Source: Phymorhynchus buccinoides (Eukaryota; Mollusca; Gastropoda; Neogastropoda; Raphitomidae). From it: 64,000 bases of DNA. A program made the position numbers and the translations under genes. The stretch covers positions 37,449,283 to 37,513,282 of the forward strand of contig CM065695.1 of NCBI GenBank assembly GCA_017654935.2, given 5' to 3'. The notes under the pieces were generated by a model. The model made no database searches, was not told the origin of the DNA, and saw only the letters and a list, made by a program, of their open reading frames with translations. Below, piece by piece: positions 48,364-61,516 of this stretch (positions within the stretch are counted from its first letter, which is position 1; the number at the start of each line of letters is the position of its first letter).

Positions 48364-48619
48364 CAGGCATCAGAATTGTCAGAGGATTTCAGAGGATTAA
48401 AAATTTCTGACAGAGGATTGGCTTCTGTCAGAGGTGGTGTCTTTTTATTGAGTGTTATCCTTTGTGTTAAATAGCATTTTTACAGTGATATATCACTATA
48501 TTGAGCCTCATTGGTGGTGTTCCAAACTCATTTCAGTGTTTTCCCTCTTCAGTCTAGGGCCTTGATGGCCTTTTACCGCAGTTTTCAGAGGATTGGACTT
48601 CAGACTATTCTGATGCCTG
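48364..48619. mobile_element. TIR element (CAGGCATCAGAAT ends), 256 bp
   Basis: CAGGCATCAGAATTGTCAG and GACTATTCTGATGCCTG ends, flanked by TTTTAG on both sides. Short relative of 1976-3120. Confidence 0.75.
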
Positions 48620-49191
48620 TTTTAGTTTCACATCTATTTGAGTCGAAACATCACGTGCACATTACAATACATAAAAACACCGACAGCACCAGACATTGCT
48701 GAATGGTAGGCAAGGGGCTCACAACAAGCGTCTGAAAGCCACAATTTGCATACGACTACAGTAGCACATGTTATAGTGTGACTGAGCGAAGCAGGGATCA
48801 ATCATCACATTGCACGGACTGTCCTTGGAATGTACGGAGATAATGGCTCACCTCTTTATACAGATATACACTAAAACATTGAGAAAAAAGAATATCAAAT
48901 AAAATGAAATGCATGTCAATCTTAATATTTAGTAGAGATGATGGCTTGTTTTCTCTTAATACAAATACTAGCATCGATTCAATTGTTTGTCTTGCCAATA
49001 ACAGTGGACACACGCATCCAGTTTTCACACTTTTTTGAGTAGCCACGCTTTAGTGATTTTCAAATTTGGGTGTGGCATTGTTTGTTGAGCTATTGTATCA
49101 GAAGAAACCGCACGAATGCAATGACGCTTCACACTTTAATACATAAATACAACTTTTCTTGAGTAGTACAGTTTAGAATTCTTGGGTTTAA

Positions 49192-49327
49192 CCCTTTCAC
49201 CGCCAGCCACATTTCAGCCAAAAATTTCCCTTCAATTTACTTGGGTAGAGAACAAAATCTATCTGCAGTATTGGGGATTCGTCTGTGACATTTTAAAAAT
49301 AAGGTCTATCCTTACTTCCCAAAACTA
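49192..49327. mobile_element. P1 MITE, 3'-truncated
   Basis: TTAA-CCCTTTCACCGCCAGCC start, homology ends at CTTACTTCCCAAAACTAG. Confidence 0.7.
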
Positions 49328-49429
49328 GCGAAAGAGAAAAGCAAAAAAGACAAGTTTGTTATGAAATGTATGGAGAGAACAAAAAAAATCATACTATATT
49401 GATGAAGTGTAAAAGTAAGAGAATTTTAA

Positions 49430-49667
49430 CCCTTTCACCGCCAGCCATATTTCAGCCCAAAACTTCCATTACATTCATTTGGATAGAGAACAAAATCCAT
49501 CTGCAGTATTGGGTATTCTTCTATGACCTATATAAACTAAGGTCTATCCTTACTTCCCAAGACTAAGACAATAGGGTCTTTGGATAATAGAGCCCAATTT
49601 GATGCCTTTCAGTGACATAGGTGTTAAATCAATGTGGTGCTAAAATGCGACTTTGGCTGTGAAAGGA
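49430..49667. mobile_element. P1 MITE, complete
   Basis: TTAA-CCCTTTCACCGCCAGCC and TTTGGCTGTGAAAGGATTAA ends, 100 bp after the truncated copy. Confidence 0.75.
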
Positions 49668-49669
49668 TT

Positions 49670-49969
49670 AAAGCAGTCTCGCACTATCCAACCGTTTAGT
49701 TGAAACAAAAAACAGTTGTGAACTCCAAGTAGTTATGGCCATGTGTTGTCTTCACACTATCAGCAAGCATTGGCTGTTTTCCAACAACTGCCCGAGTGAG
49801 CTGGAAGGAAACAGTGCAGTCACCAATTCCTTCCGACCTGTTGGAAGAATTTCAATCTACCAAATTTTGCATTTGTGATTTCTACTCACTCTGTCAAAAG
49901 AAAGGAAAACTGTGCAAAGGTCATAACCATTTTCATCCGACTTGGTTGGATAGTGTGAGGCAGCTTTTA
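49670..49969. mobile_element. Inverted-repeat element (CGCACTATCCAACC ends), 300 bp
   Basis: AGCAGTCTCGCACTATCCAA at left, TTGGATAGTGTGAGGCAGCT at right. It directly follows the P1 copy. Confidence 0.65.
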
Positions 49970-50351
49970 TGAAACTGATACCAAGTTATGCTCTCTTATT
50001 GTCGGAATGAAAATCCTGCTTCGAAAACTTACGTCCTTCCAATAAAGACCAACAAAAGAAACAAACAAAGTAGTAAACAAAAAGAAAACATGTTTTACTA
50101 TGATGAACATGTGCTGCAATTACACCATGACTGGCCTCTCATGAAATAGAATACATTGACAATTCACATAAAAAACACTAATCGCACATCAGAATGATAA
50201 ACGTGCATATAACCATTATCAAAATTAATCATGCCAGTGTGTGGAATCCAGTCACAGTCGTCAGATCACAAGGTCTTTTTATTCAATAAGAATAATCACA
50301 CTTTTACAACATCCAACTCTGCAATACATAGGACACTAAAGGAACAGCAAA

Positions 50352-50740
50352 TCGTCGGTGAAATTCAAAAACCTTGTATCTCGATTTTTGAGTTAGATAC
50401 ATAGTCAGCTTTCTAATTTTCCCCGCCACCTTCCACCAAAAGCTCGTATCTCTAACGACTTTCTATCTGGGGTAAATGAGGTTGTGAATATAGAAGAAAA
50501 ACTCGTAAGTCCCAAATTCAGATCTAGTTAAGGACAAAAAACCTGTATGGTGGTTTTTTTCAAGTCTTAAAAAAAAAAAAAGTAATTTTAACAACATGCA
50601 GGACTAAACTCGCAATGTCTTGAACAACATATTCATCATAGTTAATCAATTGTGGTCAACGCGGTTACTTTAAAAAAGTTTTTTTCATGTTTCTCAAAAC
50701 TACCCAAAATTGAGATACGAGGTTTTTGAATTTCACGGAC
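50352..50740. mobile_element. Inverted-repeat element, about 390 bp
   Basis: GTGAAATTCAAAAACCTTGT-ATCTCGAT at left and TTGAGATACGAGGTTTTTGA-ATTTCAC at right pair as inverted repeats of about 35 bp. Confidence 0.7.
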
Positions 50741-51125
50741 AAAATACTGATTCATATGTAAGTTCCTAATTTCTCTTCCAGCAGCATTTAAACACACGCA
50801 CACACACTGAAATATGGTTTCTATCACTGCTCATTATTTAACACTTACACTGGAGTCTTTTTTTGTTATTAGTTCAAACTGAAATTTGTTATTTTTTACT
50901 GGTACTGTATAATATGTATAATTCATTTTCTTGTTCTCGTTCACTCTTTTTTTTGGGGGGGTTGCCATAAACTATGGCCAAGGAGAAAAATTTTAAATGT
51001 GCACAGTGTTGATCTTTGTTTTTTTGTAGGTGAAGCAACAAGTGAGATTCAGGGAATAAATGTAAAGAATCTACTTCATTAGTGATCGCGCTTCGAAATT
51101 TTAAAACCAGTTCCATCAGTGATAA

Positions 51126-51126
<1 letters not shown>

Positions 51127-51157
<31 letters not shown>
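51127..51157. repeat. C homopolymer, about 31 bp
   Basis: Uninterrupted C tract in the intergenic region. Confidence 0.9.
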
Positions 51158-51159
<2 letters not shown>

Positions 51160-51962
51160 CAACCGGTGTCAAAACATATTATGATTGATTAGTGTTTGTG
51201 TGTGAGGTGTGTGTGTGTGGGGGGGGTCCGTTTTATTGCAGAAATCTTGTAAAAAATGTATTTACAATTATTTTATAATTCGTATTTTGTATGTAGAATG
51301 TCTACGTCTTGTAAACTTTAAATGTTTGTAAATGAGGTAGAACTAAGAAGGGTATTTTTGTATTTGCAAAATTTGTCAATTATAATTAGTCATGTAATTA
51401 GTATGTTGATGGCAGTATGATTTTTATTTCAAGTTGCAGTATTGTATTCAAATTTGATTGAGAATGTGAATGTGGTCTCTATGTTTCTTCTTAGAATGTT
51501 CATATTGTAACTATTTTACTCTTGTATAATTAATTGTGTGTGAGTGTGTGTGTGCGCATGCATGTGTGTGTGTAAGGAAGTAAGAGAACGTTGCATGCAA
51601 GCATCGTGCTTATTTTACTTTCTAATAATTATTTGTTTGCCTTTAATATTCTTGTTATCAATGTAAAGCGCACTGAGCTCATGTGAGAAAGAGTGCTATA
51701 TAAATTCCCATTATTATTTATTATTATAAAACCAGTCCCAGGGAAACAAAAACCAGTGAAAACCACAATAGCAAAGCACATGTTAATTAAACAATTTACC
51801 AGTCCTAGCAAAAAATTATCAGTCCCTGGGACTGACAAGAGCCCCAAAAAAATTCAGTATTTTTGTTATGCAATCAGTATTTTACTAATAATTACCAGTA
51901 AACGCCATCACTGATTAGGGGATACAGAATTGCTACTTGTTTTTTTTCTTTTCTTTTTTTAA

Positions 51963-52039
51963 CTCGTTTGCATCGCAACGATTTTGAATTATTAAAAAAA
52001 CTCACATCAATCCCTCCAGCCATACACACAAACAAAAGG
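51963..52039. mobile_element. P3 MITE, truncated by the assembly gap
   Basis: TTAA-CTCGTTTGCATCGCAACG with the same following sequence as 41607-41690, ending at the N run. Confidence 0.65.
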
Positions 52040-52539
52040 NNNNNNNNNNNNNNNNNNNNNNNNNNNNNNNNNNNNNNNNNNNNNNNNNNNNNNNNNNNNN
52101 NNNNNNNNNNNNNNNNNNNNNNNNNNNNNNNNNNNNNNNNNNNNNNNNNNNNNNNNNNNNNNNNNNNNNNNNNNNNNNNNNNNNNNNNNNNNNNNNNNNN
52201 NNNNNNNNNNNNNNNNNNNNNNNNNNNNNNNNNNNNNNNNNNNNNNNNNNNNNNNNNNNNNNNNNNNNNNNNNNNNNNNNNNNNNNNNNNNNNNNNNNNN
52301 NNNNNNNNNNNNNNNNNNNNNNNNNNNNNNNNNNNNNNNNNNNNNNNNNNNNNNNNNNNNNNNNNNNNNNNNNNNNNNNNNNNNNNNNNNNNNNNNNNNN
52401 NNNNNNNNNNNNNNNNNNNNNNNNNNNNNNNNNNNNNNNNNNNNNNNNNNNNNNNNNNNNNNNNNNNNNNNNNNNNNNNNNNNNNNNNNNNNNNNNNNNN
52501 NNNNNNNNNNNNNNNNNNNNNNNNNNNNNNNNNNNNNNN
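52040..52539. other. Assembly gap, exactly 500 N
   Basis: A run of exactly 500 N, a placeholder size. Order and distance across it rest on scaffolding. Confidence 0.99.
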
Positions 52540-52853
52540 TAATACGAAACAAGCACCGCTGTAGGTGTAGTAGGACTGAGAATCGTCTGCGACTTATATT
52601 AGTGTACTAACTCTTATTAGCACCACTGCATCATTTAGGCTATCGATCACATAATTCCCTGTAATTATTCGTGGAGGTGAATTTTGATCATCATTATCCC
52701 CAATTAACTGGGGTTTTTTTTAAATTTATGTAATGTCATCTTACAGGCTACGGTGCGCTTCTATTCGCCTACACGCATTTTGCCATCTCTCGCTTCATCG
52801 ACTAACTGAGAAGTATAGTAGCCTCGTTTCGCCTAAATAACGTTAAAAACAAA

Positions 52854-53073
52854 CCCCTTGACTGCCAGAGAAAATTAAAGAATAAATCATTGTGCAAATC
52901 ATGACATGAAAAAGACAACTGATAGAGCCAATCTGGAAAAATGGTCTGGGGATATTACTCTCTTGATTATGTTAGAGCAAAAGCCAACATATCAGGGTTA
53001 TTCCTCTTCATCTGATGACATCATCAGTGATGTCGTCAGGTCAGTACGTAATACGTTGGTGGCAGTCAAGGGG
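52854..53073. mobile_element. P2 MITE, 220 bp
   Basis: CCCCTTGACTGCCAGAG and GGTGGCAGTCAAGGGG-TTAA; the left TTAA has decayed. Same length as 10030-10249. Confidence 0.8.
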
Positions 53074-53372
53074 TTAAATTAAAGACAGTAAATTGCTGAC
53101 ACACACTACCCACACAATAGGACCATCCTACTACTGTGAACTGGAGGGATATCGTCATGGCACTAGCTTTTGCCATTTCCTGTTACTTCTAAAAATATAG
53201 TTAAAAAAAAGGTACAACATATTAAGAAAACTATTAAAACTAATAGCTTATTGGCATTCTTTCTCTCTCACTCTTGTACGTTCTCTCCATTCTCTCAGTA
53301 GGCACTGAACTGAACAATTTAAGACGAGTAAATCAACTACAATGTCATATAAGTGGTAAAACCACGTTCTTC

Positions 53373-53795
<423 letters not shown>

Positions 53796-54661
53796 CTCGT
53801 TTGTCTCTGATTTGTTTGTCGGAACAAATGGATGGATAGGTTAAATTACATGACTTAGTAAATCCTACAAAAATACTTTATTATTGTTATTTTTAAACAT
53901 AATCATAATCAATTATATAAAAAAATCTATGAATGAAATAAAACATGATGTGAATTGAAAGGAGACAACAAAAAAGCATAAAAATACAACCATGTTTGGG
54001 GCGGATCAGCCAGTCATGGAAGAGGGGAGGGGGTAGCTCCAAGTGGTCAGTTGGGGTGGGGTGATGGGTCTGGGGGGATTGCCTCCCAGAAGCTGATGAT
54101 AATTTGAATGTAAAAGATGCAATCAAGGCTTCTCGTGAGAGAATAACTGTAGCATGGAACTACAATTTGTCTTCCTCTTTTTCTTTCCATTTTTTGTCTG
54201 AGGGGGTGGAACCCCTGTAACCCCCCTCAAATCCATCTTTGATGCAGTACCAAGTCCATGACAGCAATGTGTAGCGAATGGGCTGAGACTATTAACTCTT
54301 TCGTTTCCTTGTGTCCTTTCTGGTTTTTTGTGGGGGTTTTTTTGGGGGGTTGCCGTTATAAATTGGGGAGGGGGGGGGGGGCAGAGAGATACGTCTGCCT
54401 CCCCTCCTTCGAAGCCATGGGGGCAGCTGCCCCCCCCCCCTCCCCGTCCCCCCCCCCCCCTCCCCGTTCCCACGCCAGTGCACTAGAAGTAGCATCCGTG
54501 GAGGAAAAATGCCAAAGCAAGACCCAGTATTTCACATGGCAACAGGGATTCTGCCTTGAAGCAATATTTTGGAGTTGCATCCCCTGTCTCGACTTTCTTT
54601 TTTCCGTGGAGCATCCACTTTCAGCATTTTGACAAGTCCTCATCGAGTCTACAGAGATAGA

Positions 54662-54740
54662 ATGCCTTGTTGTGCTACAATCGGCTGCTCCAGAAAGGAT
54701 ATATAAAGCATCAAAGAGAGGCAGGGATAGCTTTTCACAC
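54662..54740 (+). pseudogene. THAP-like first-exon remnant
   Basis: ATG at 54662 encodes MPCCATIGCSRKDI then a stop (54704-54706). MPxCA-x2-GC is the usual THAP zinc-finger start. A GCT TTT CAC reading in a different frame lies just before a GTAAGT donor at 54741, the place where THAP first exons often end. The frame break suggests a relic. Low certainty. Confidence 0.3.
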
Positions 54741-55487
54741 GTAAGTCTCGTGGCTATTCCGTTTCTCTGATGAGGTCCGAGGCGTGGTTACATGCTGTCG
54801 GCTGTCGCATGACTTTCCTGGTGTTGCACTGCCTTCGGACATTGCCTCCAGGATCGTTCCCACCATCTTTATCTCTTTAATGTCCCATATGTTCCAGACC
54901 GGAGGACGTTAAATTAATTTTCATTCATTCCACATGATGTGGCAACCTTTTTACTCCTCATGAGGGAAAATAAAACTAAGTCTCTCTCTCTCTATTGTAT
55001 GTATGTGTGTATGTCAGTGTGCGTGCACATATTCAGTGTAAGTAAGCGTTATTGATGACTTTTTTTTAAACAACTAAAGTTACTGGACCAGTTTTTGGCA
55101 GTTATGAAAATTTTCATAATTGTTCCCAATGTTCTCTGACTCTGAGCAGTGTCAATTAAGCTTTCTCCCACCCTCTCCCTCTCCCTTCTTCTTCTTAAAT
55201 CCCCTCCCACCCATCCCCACCCCCCTGCTTTCTCCCCTGCCATTGTCTGCTCTCTTCTCCCATCCCTTTTGCAGTGTTCTTTTTCATAAGGAATCATTCT
55301 TTCGGTGCAATAAAAATAATGCTTACAAAAATATAAACATCCCTTTTTACCAAGCAAGGCAAAACTTTGCACTTCTTAAAATTGACTGGGGAGAGGGGAG
55401 AGGGGGTGTATAAGGATGGAGGTAGCAAAGGTACCATGTTATCAGTGCCATGTCATTTACATCTTGCATTCTTAGTTTCAGAACAAG

Positions 55488-58400
55488 ATGGGGGAGGGGG
55501 ACAATAAATCAGTACATACTCTGATATTGTGTGCATTACAGCATACGGATTTGGTGATGGAGACTGAGCAGTCTGTGGATTCCAGTACAGAGCAGGGACA
55601 CAGGACTACAATGGAGGGTGAATTGCCCAACTCGTCCATTCTGCACGCCCCTGTTGACTCAAAAACAGAGTGTGGACATAATGCTACAACAGAAAGTGAC
55701 TTTTTCCACTCGTCCATTCTACACTCCCCTGTTGATTCCAGTGTGGAGCAAGGACATAATGCTACAATGCAGGGTGACTTGTTCCAGCCATCCTTTCTCC
55801 ACTCCCCTGCCTTCCTTCTGTGGAGACAAGTGGGAGAACAGCATGGGCTGCACACCAATGAGGACATTGCCTGCTACCTCCTCAAAGTGTGAGTACCGTG
55901 GGGTACATGGTGGGGACTTAAGTCTGTAGGTGGGGTTTCTTTCGACAGTTTCGTGCTGGGTTAATGTCATATGTGAGTCGTAGAGTCTTAACTCATTCAA
56001 GTCGTTCCAGCCATATATGTCCGGAATTAATAGGTAGCTGTCAATTTGATGCATTTGCTTCAAGGGAAGTAAATATGTGTGCACACCATACCTTGGTCAC
56101 TTCTAAACTCGCTTCGCTCCCTTAGACCACAATTTTGCCTCTGACTTTGTAGTGGTTTGTTGTGGGGGAACCAGTCAGTGTAGAAAGTTTTTCTATGTAA
56201 AGTCTATATATAAAAAAAAGTCTGATCTACCACTTCCCTATGTATAAACCTGAAGTAAAAACCCGTAATGTTCTTTCATTTCTCCTTTTGTTTATGTATG
56301 TTTTGTTCATGTGCATGGCTGGAGTGATTTGTGAGATTTTTTTAATAGTTCAAAATCGCTGCGATGTGAATGAGTTAATTGAATAGAAGTCCATGAGTGC
56401 TTGTGTATCATGTGTGTGTCACTGTGTATTCTTCACTTTGACTTCTCTGTCTCTCTCTTGTCCTTTCAATATTTACATTGTTCTTTCTTCCAGTTTCTTT
56501 TCTTTTTTCTTCTTCTTTTTGTGTATATGAAACTCTGGGTTATCTCATGGCATTACGCTTATGTTGTCATTTCTTTTTTATTTAGTTTCGTTTAATCTCG
56601 ACATGTTGACTTTGTCCCCATTTGAGCCACACCCAAGATTGTCAGATTACAGACTGCTAAATCAGCATCAAGTTTCACCCCATCATCTTGTTCTTTTACC
56701 CCAGCATATAATATACTATGCTAGAGTGAAGTCAATCTTGTTTTAAGCTATTCAATGCCTTTTCAAAATGACTTTGATGAATGTAGAAATGTGGCTTCAT
56801 TTTCCCTTTATTTAATAGAACCCCTTTCTGAAGTTCCAGTCTGATGGACTCTGCTTTGTTTTCCAGCCACCAGGACACATCCAAGCTGTTCCCATCGGGT
56901 CTGGCTGTGTGTGAGACGTGTGGGAATCCTCTGGCTGTCACCTGCACATGTTGTCATTGGACAATCCAAGTCCAGAATATGTGTGGCAATGCGCCTAAAC
57001 AATCATCTTGCAGCAGTCCACCTAAACAGTCACCTTGCAGCAGTCCGCCTAAACAGTCACCTTGCAGCAGTCCGCCTAAACAGTCATCTTGCAGCAGTCC
57101 GCCTAAACAGTCACCTTGCAGCAGTCCGCCTAAACAGTCATCTTGCAGCAGTCCACCTAAGCGATTATCTTGCAGCAGTCCGTCTGAACAGCCATCTTGC
57201 TGCAGTCCACCTGAACAGTCATCTTGCAGCAGTCTGCCTGTGCAGTCGTCACTGACACCTGACATTGATGTTGCTGGCACTGACGTGAAGAAGGAGAGAG
57301 ATGACGGTGGTGAATGGAAAAGAACCCACAGCAGTGATGAAGTGGAAGAGAGCGATAGTAATGAGGAGGAAGACATTGATGATGGTTCCCCCTTTCCTTC
57401 TGCTTCTCCTTTGTCGGAGGAAGAAATAGTGACAGCGAGTGAGATGCAGGTGAGTTAAATCTTTCTTCATCAGCCTTTTTTTCAGCTAAGATTTTCCGTC
57501 AAGCTTATCTTGGAATAGAAAAGATGATGTTTGCAACATCGAGGATTCCTTTATAGCATGTATAATATTACATGTAACTCTTCTTGCATTCGCCCAGTAC
57601 AACATTCTACACTCCCACCAAATACAAAGACATTCACTGCCTATACCCTGTCATGTGTTTGTCTATTTTTAGAGCTTATGTCAGTGACTTTTCCATAAAA
57701 GCAACACAATGCACTCAGAAAAAAAAGTTATTCCCCTCTTGTCGGTTGAGATGCAACGGACAACCAAGAACATAAAAAAACACATGGCGTTAGAAGAGTT
57801 AGGCCTATCCTTATCTCTTAAAGCTAAGAACATAAGGTCACTGGATAACAGATCCTGAGTGAGTAAATGCCTTTTAGTGACAGAGGTGTTAAATCAGAGT
57901 GGTGTCAAACGGCGACTGTGTCGGTGAAAGGGTTAACATGTGTTTGTGAGAGAAAGAAAGAGGGAGAGGTTGGAAGGGAGAAAATAAAATAAGAGAAAGA
58001 AAAAGAGATTTTTGAGAAGAAAGAGTTGAGAAGTCGTGGACTGTGATGTTCAATTTACGAAATGGCAGCCACATAAACATAATCACTGTGAATCACTTTT
58101 TAATATTAATATTATAATAAAGACACCATTGTTTTCAAAGATAATGGATGGATTTAAACCAAAATAGGTAAAGTGGGAAAGTCTCAATTAAGGATTTTTT
58201 TTTGTAAAATATTTATTTAATCAATATTGTCATACTGGTACAGGAGATTTTTTAACCAAAAAAACACAATGTCAAAAATTATCTCCCTTGACTTTCATCA
58301 GTATGTCTTAATTGATAAAAGTCGAGGGAAAGAATTTAAATTTTTTAACTTGGAGCATAAAAATAAAATGTATCTTTCCTTTATATTTTCATTTTATATT

Positions 58401-60457
58401 GTGTGTAGTTTCAATTTTTGTTTTAATCTTTGCCTGGAACTGGGAGTACGGTTCATATGGCTCTACCGTCTTGTGAGTTTTTGTCTTGTCAAAAGAATAT
58501 TATACACTATTATTGGTCACATTTTTCTGCAATATTCTAGCTTGGGTGCATTTTTTTTTCCAAACTATTATCTTTCAGTAATCCTATGAAAACTAAAGTC
58601 GTTCATATGTTCAAACGAAGTCATTAGTTTTATTTTGCTTGTTATTCTTGTTGTTTTCATCTTCAATTATTGCTGCTCATGTTACAGGAAAGATGTACGG
58701 AGTCAAGGCAAATGCTTGAGACTGCAGAGAAATCACAGCCTGTGTATTGCGACCAGACAACTCAACATAGCGTTCCAGATTTAGACGATGCAGCGATGGC
58801 TACAGACAAATTTCTGCCTGAGTACTGCAACCAAGCAACTTGTCATAAAGTTGTAGATTCAGAAAATGTCGCAGAGGCTACAGTCAGGCTTGGGTGCCGT
58901 GACCAAACTACTCAGCACAGAGCTGAAGATTTAGAAGATATATCACAGCAGCATCCTGTGTGCTTCAACCAGGCTACACAATACAATCTTCTCCGTTCAC
59001 ATCAGTCTGGCATCACCAAATCTGGTCTCTCGCTTCAGCTGGGTGGCAAGAAACAGTTTCATTGTGATGTGTGCAGGAAAACATTTTTAAATTTCAAATG
59101 TTTAAAGCAACATAAAATGACTCATAGCAGCAATAAACCCTTTGCATGTGATGTGTGCTTCAAGACATTCCATAGGAATTACAGCTTGCAGGAGCACAAG
59201 AGGGCGTTTCCCTGTGACAAATGCAGCAGGAGCTTCAAAGAGAAGGACAGTTTAGCTGTTCATAAAATACGCCATGAGAAAAAACATCCCCGTGAATGTC
59301 TTGGTGATTTGCAGAAGACCCCGGAAAAGACATTGTTTACGTGTGAGTTATGTCAAATGAACTTCAGAGGAAAGAACGGTTTAACTGTACATATGAAACA
59401 CCATGAGAGAAATTCTACTCCCATTAGTTGCCCTTGGTGTGATAAGACATTTTTCTTGAAGAGTCACTTTGAAGACCATGTACTGACCCACAAAGATAAG
59501 AAATCTTTTGTGTGCAAACTGTGTGACAAGAGCTTCAGGGATTCATTTTCTTTGAAATGCCACATGCAAAAGCACACAGGTCAGGAATCCCATTTGTGTG
59601 AATACTGCGGAAAGCTTTTCACACAGGGTAGTCAGTTGCGAATGCATGTTAGGATCCATACAGGGGAGACACCCTATGTGTGTCAAGTGTGTAAAGCGAC
59701 TTTTAAAACTAGTGGTGCTTTGCGGTACCACAGACTAGTCCACACTGATTCGGTTTATACCTGTGAAATATGTCAGAAAACCTTCACTCAGGAGCGCTAT
59801 TTAAAATCTCACATGGTAATTCATTCGCAGACTGACTGGAAAGCCAACAAGTGTGATCTGTGCAGCAGGGCATTCAGGTGGCCCAGTGAGTTAAAGTACC
59901 ACAAAATGGCTCACAATGGGATTCTGGCTGACCACACAACTTCTTCCTCAGAAGTTCAGCAAAACCCAAGAAAGCGTTTGTGCCATAACTCTTCTACAAA
60001 TGTTCAGCGTAATCAGAAGAAGTACATGTGTGACTTGTGTGGCAGGTCATGTTACTCGCCAGGTGAATTACATTTGCACAAAAAGTTCCGCCATTTTGGA
60101 GAGAGCCCATTTCAGTGTGACGTGTGCAACAAGAAATGCTCATCTTTCCAAAGCCTAAACGGACATAAGAGAATCCATACAGGGGAGAAACCTTTTGTGT
60201 GTTCTACGTGTAGCAAAGCTTTCTCGTCACATAGCAATTGTCAGAGACACCAACGAGTTCACACAGGGGAAAAACCTTTCAAGTGCACTTTATGTAGCAA
60301 GAGCTATACACAGTCTGAAGGTCTGAAAGTTCACATGTTGGCTCATGCTGATGTAAAACCCTTTCAATGTGATGTCTGCTTCAAGGCATTCAGAGAAAGG
60401 GGGACTCTAAGAAATCACAAGCAAATTCATTTTAGAGACGATTCTGGTGGAACCTGA
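55488..60457 (+). CDS. C2H2 zinc-finger protein, 15 fingers (3 coding exons, 917 aa)
   Basis: Exons: 55488-55888, 56867-57449, 58688-60457 (stop TGA); all junctions are GT-AG with matching phase. TTTCAG at 55476-55481, just before the start, suggests an upstream non-coding exon. Exon 1 encodes three diverged repeats of about 30 residues around SILHSPVDS...GHNAT. Exon 2 has a Cys cluster (CETCGNPLAVTCTCCHW), about nine PKQSPCSSP repeats, and an acidic stretch (EESDSNEEEDIDDG). Exon 3 begins with four copies of a C-[DNR]-Q-[TA]-T-like motif, then fingers from about residue 453 to the end. Fourteen fingers have all C2H2 ligands (finger 11 with HX4H); finger 2 lacks its last His. TGEKP linkers occur late in the array. 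It is presumably a nuclear DNA-binding regulator; no orthologue is recognised. Confidence 0.88.
55992..56374. mobile_element. P3 MITE, complete, 383 bp
   Basis: TTAA-CTCATTCAAGTCGTTCC and GCTGCGATGTGAATGAG-TTAA ends; best copy of the family, in zinc-finger gene intron 1. Confidence 0.8.
56994..57248 (+). repeat. 27-bp coding minisatellite in exon 2 of the zinc-finger gene
   Basis: About nine units of CCTAAACAGTCACCTTGCAG-CAGTCCG encode PKQSPCSSP with P/S alternation; the last three units diverge (PKRLSCSSP, SEQPSCCSP, PEQSSCSSL). The 27-bp unit keeps the frame. Confidence 0.9.
57465..57932. mobile_element. Decayed P1 MITE with insertion
   Basis: TTCAGCTAAGATTTTCCGTC at left and GTCGGTGAAAGGG-TTAA at right, with P1 interior motifs (GAGGATTCC, AGGCCTATCCTTATCTC) and about 200 bp of extra sequence from about 57575. 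Confidence 0.5.
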
Positions 60458-60936
60458 ACTTTTTAGAGTATTTCATGTTACCTGAAACTAAATCAAATTA
60501 TTTTTGCCATTGGTTGATATCAACCTATTGTAGACGCTGATAGTAAAGTGAGAGCTGTACCATCAGTGATTTTCAAATGGAAAATCATGGTATTATATTG
60601 TTCAGTCTCTGGTGGAAGACCTATGACTCTCAAACTAGTTGAGATTTGCACTGGCTGTTTGTGCTGCAGCCTTTGGGGACCTTCCCCAACGCCAGTTGTC
60701 ATCAAATCCATTTGGTAGAGAGTGGGAAAGTTCCTAGGGGAAGGTAAATCTACTTTTAAATAAATAAGGCTAAGTCATCCAAAATAATAGCTGCCCTCTC
60801 TACTATGGTTGGAAACAGCACACCTGAAATCAGTAATTTACCTGTTCATAACACATTTTAACCTTATTTTGTATGCTAAGTAAGTATACTACATGAAACT
60901 GTTGAAACTGCATTTATTTCATTCATTCTCTCTCTC

Positions 60937-60940
<4 letters not shown>
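60458..60940 (+). other. Zinc-finger gene 3' UTR and candidate polyadenylation signal
   Basis: AATAAA at 60759-60764 is the first consensus signal after the stop. No other feature is seen. Confidence 0.45.
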
Positions 60941-60984
<44 letters not shown>

Positions 60985-61040
60985 CTCTCTCTCTCTCTCT
61001 CTCTCTTCGCCGAAGGCAGCCAACTTCATCGTATTAAAGA

Positions 61041-61075
<35 letters not shown>

Positions 61076-61080
61076 CCGAA
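60940..61080. repeat. (CT)n with duplicated CTTCGCCGAA...CAGCCAACTTCAT block
   Basis: Two CT runs, each followed by TTCGCCGAA and CAGCCAACTTCAT, so the whole unit of about 66 bp is duplicated. Confidence 0.8.
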
Positions 61081-61467
61081 TCAGCCAACTTCATTGGCTT
61101 GACGTCATGATCTTATCAGTTCCCGATTAAGAACAACAGTTCACCAAGCTCACAATTCCAGCTTTGTTGCACATTCTCACTTTGCACACAGTGTCGGCAC
61201 AATTCCGGAATTGTCCGTGAAAGGGGGGCAATTATAGAATCGGTTGCGCGAAGTTGGAATTCTCACTTTGTCCCGTCCAATTCTGGAATTGTACCGCATT
61301 CCGAAAACGCGCAGAATAAATATACACGCTGTCTTCATGCCTAATTTGTGCTAGAATAAACGCCTCTGCACTGCGGTTTAGCGCCAACACACGTGCTTTC
61401 TCCCCGTTGTTTGTCCTGGGGTCCAAAAATAGACGAGTGGGCGGAGCGATCTCGCAGATTCGCAACC

Positions 61468-61477
61468 ATCACACACA

Positions 61478-61508
<31 letters not shown>

Positions 61509-61516
61509 GCGCGCAC
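61468..61516. repeat. (CA)n then (GC)n alternating purine-pyrimidine tract
   Basis: CA repeats pass directly into about 11 CG/GC dinucleotides, a potential Z-DNA former. Confidence 0.85.

Noticed and set aside
51968..52564. Open frames across the N run
   Set aside because: They consist of unknown residues from the 500-N gap.
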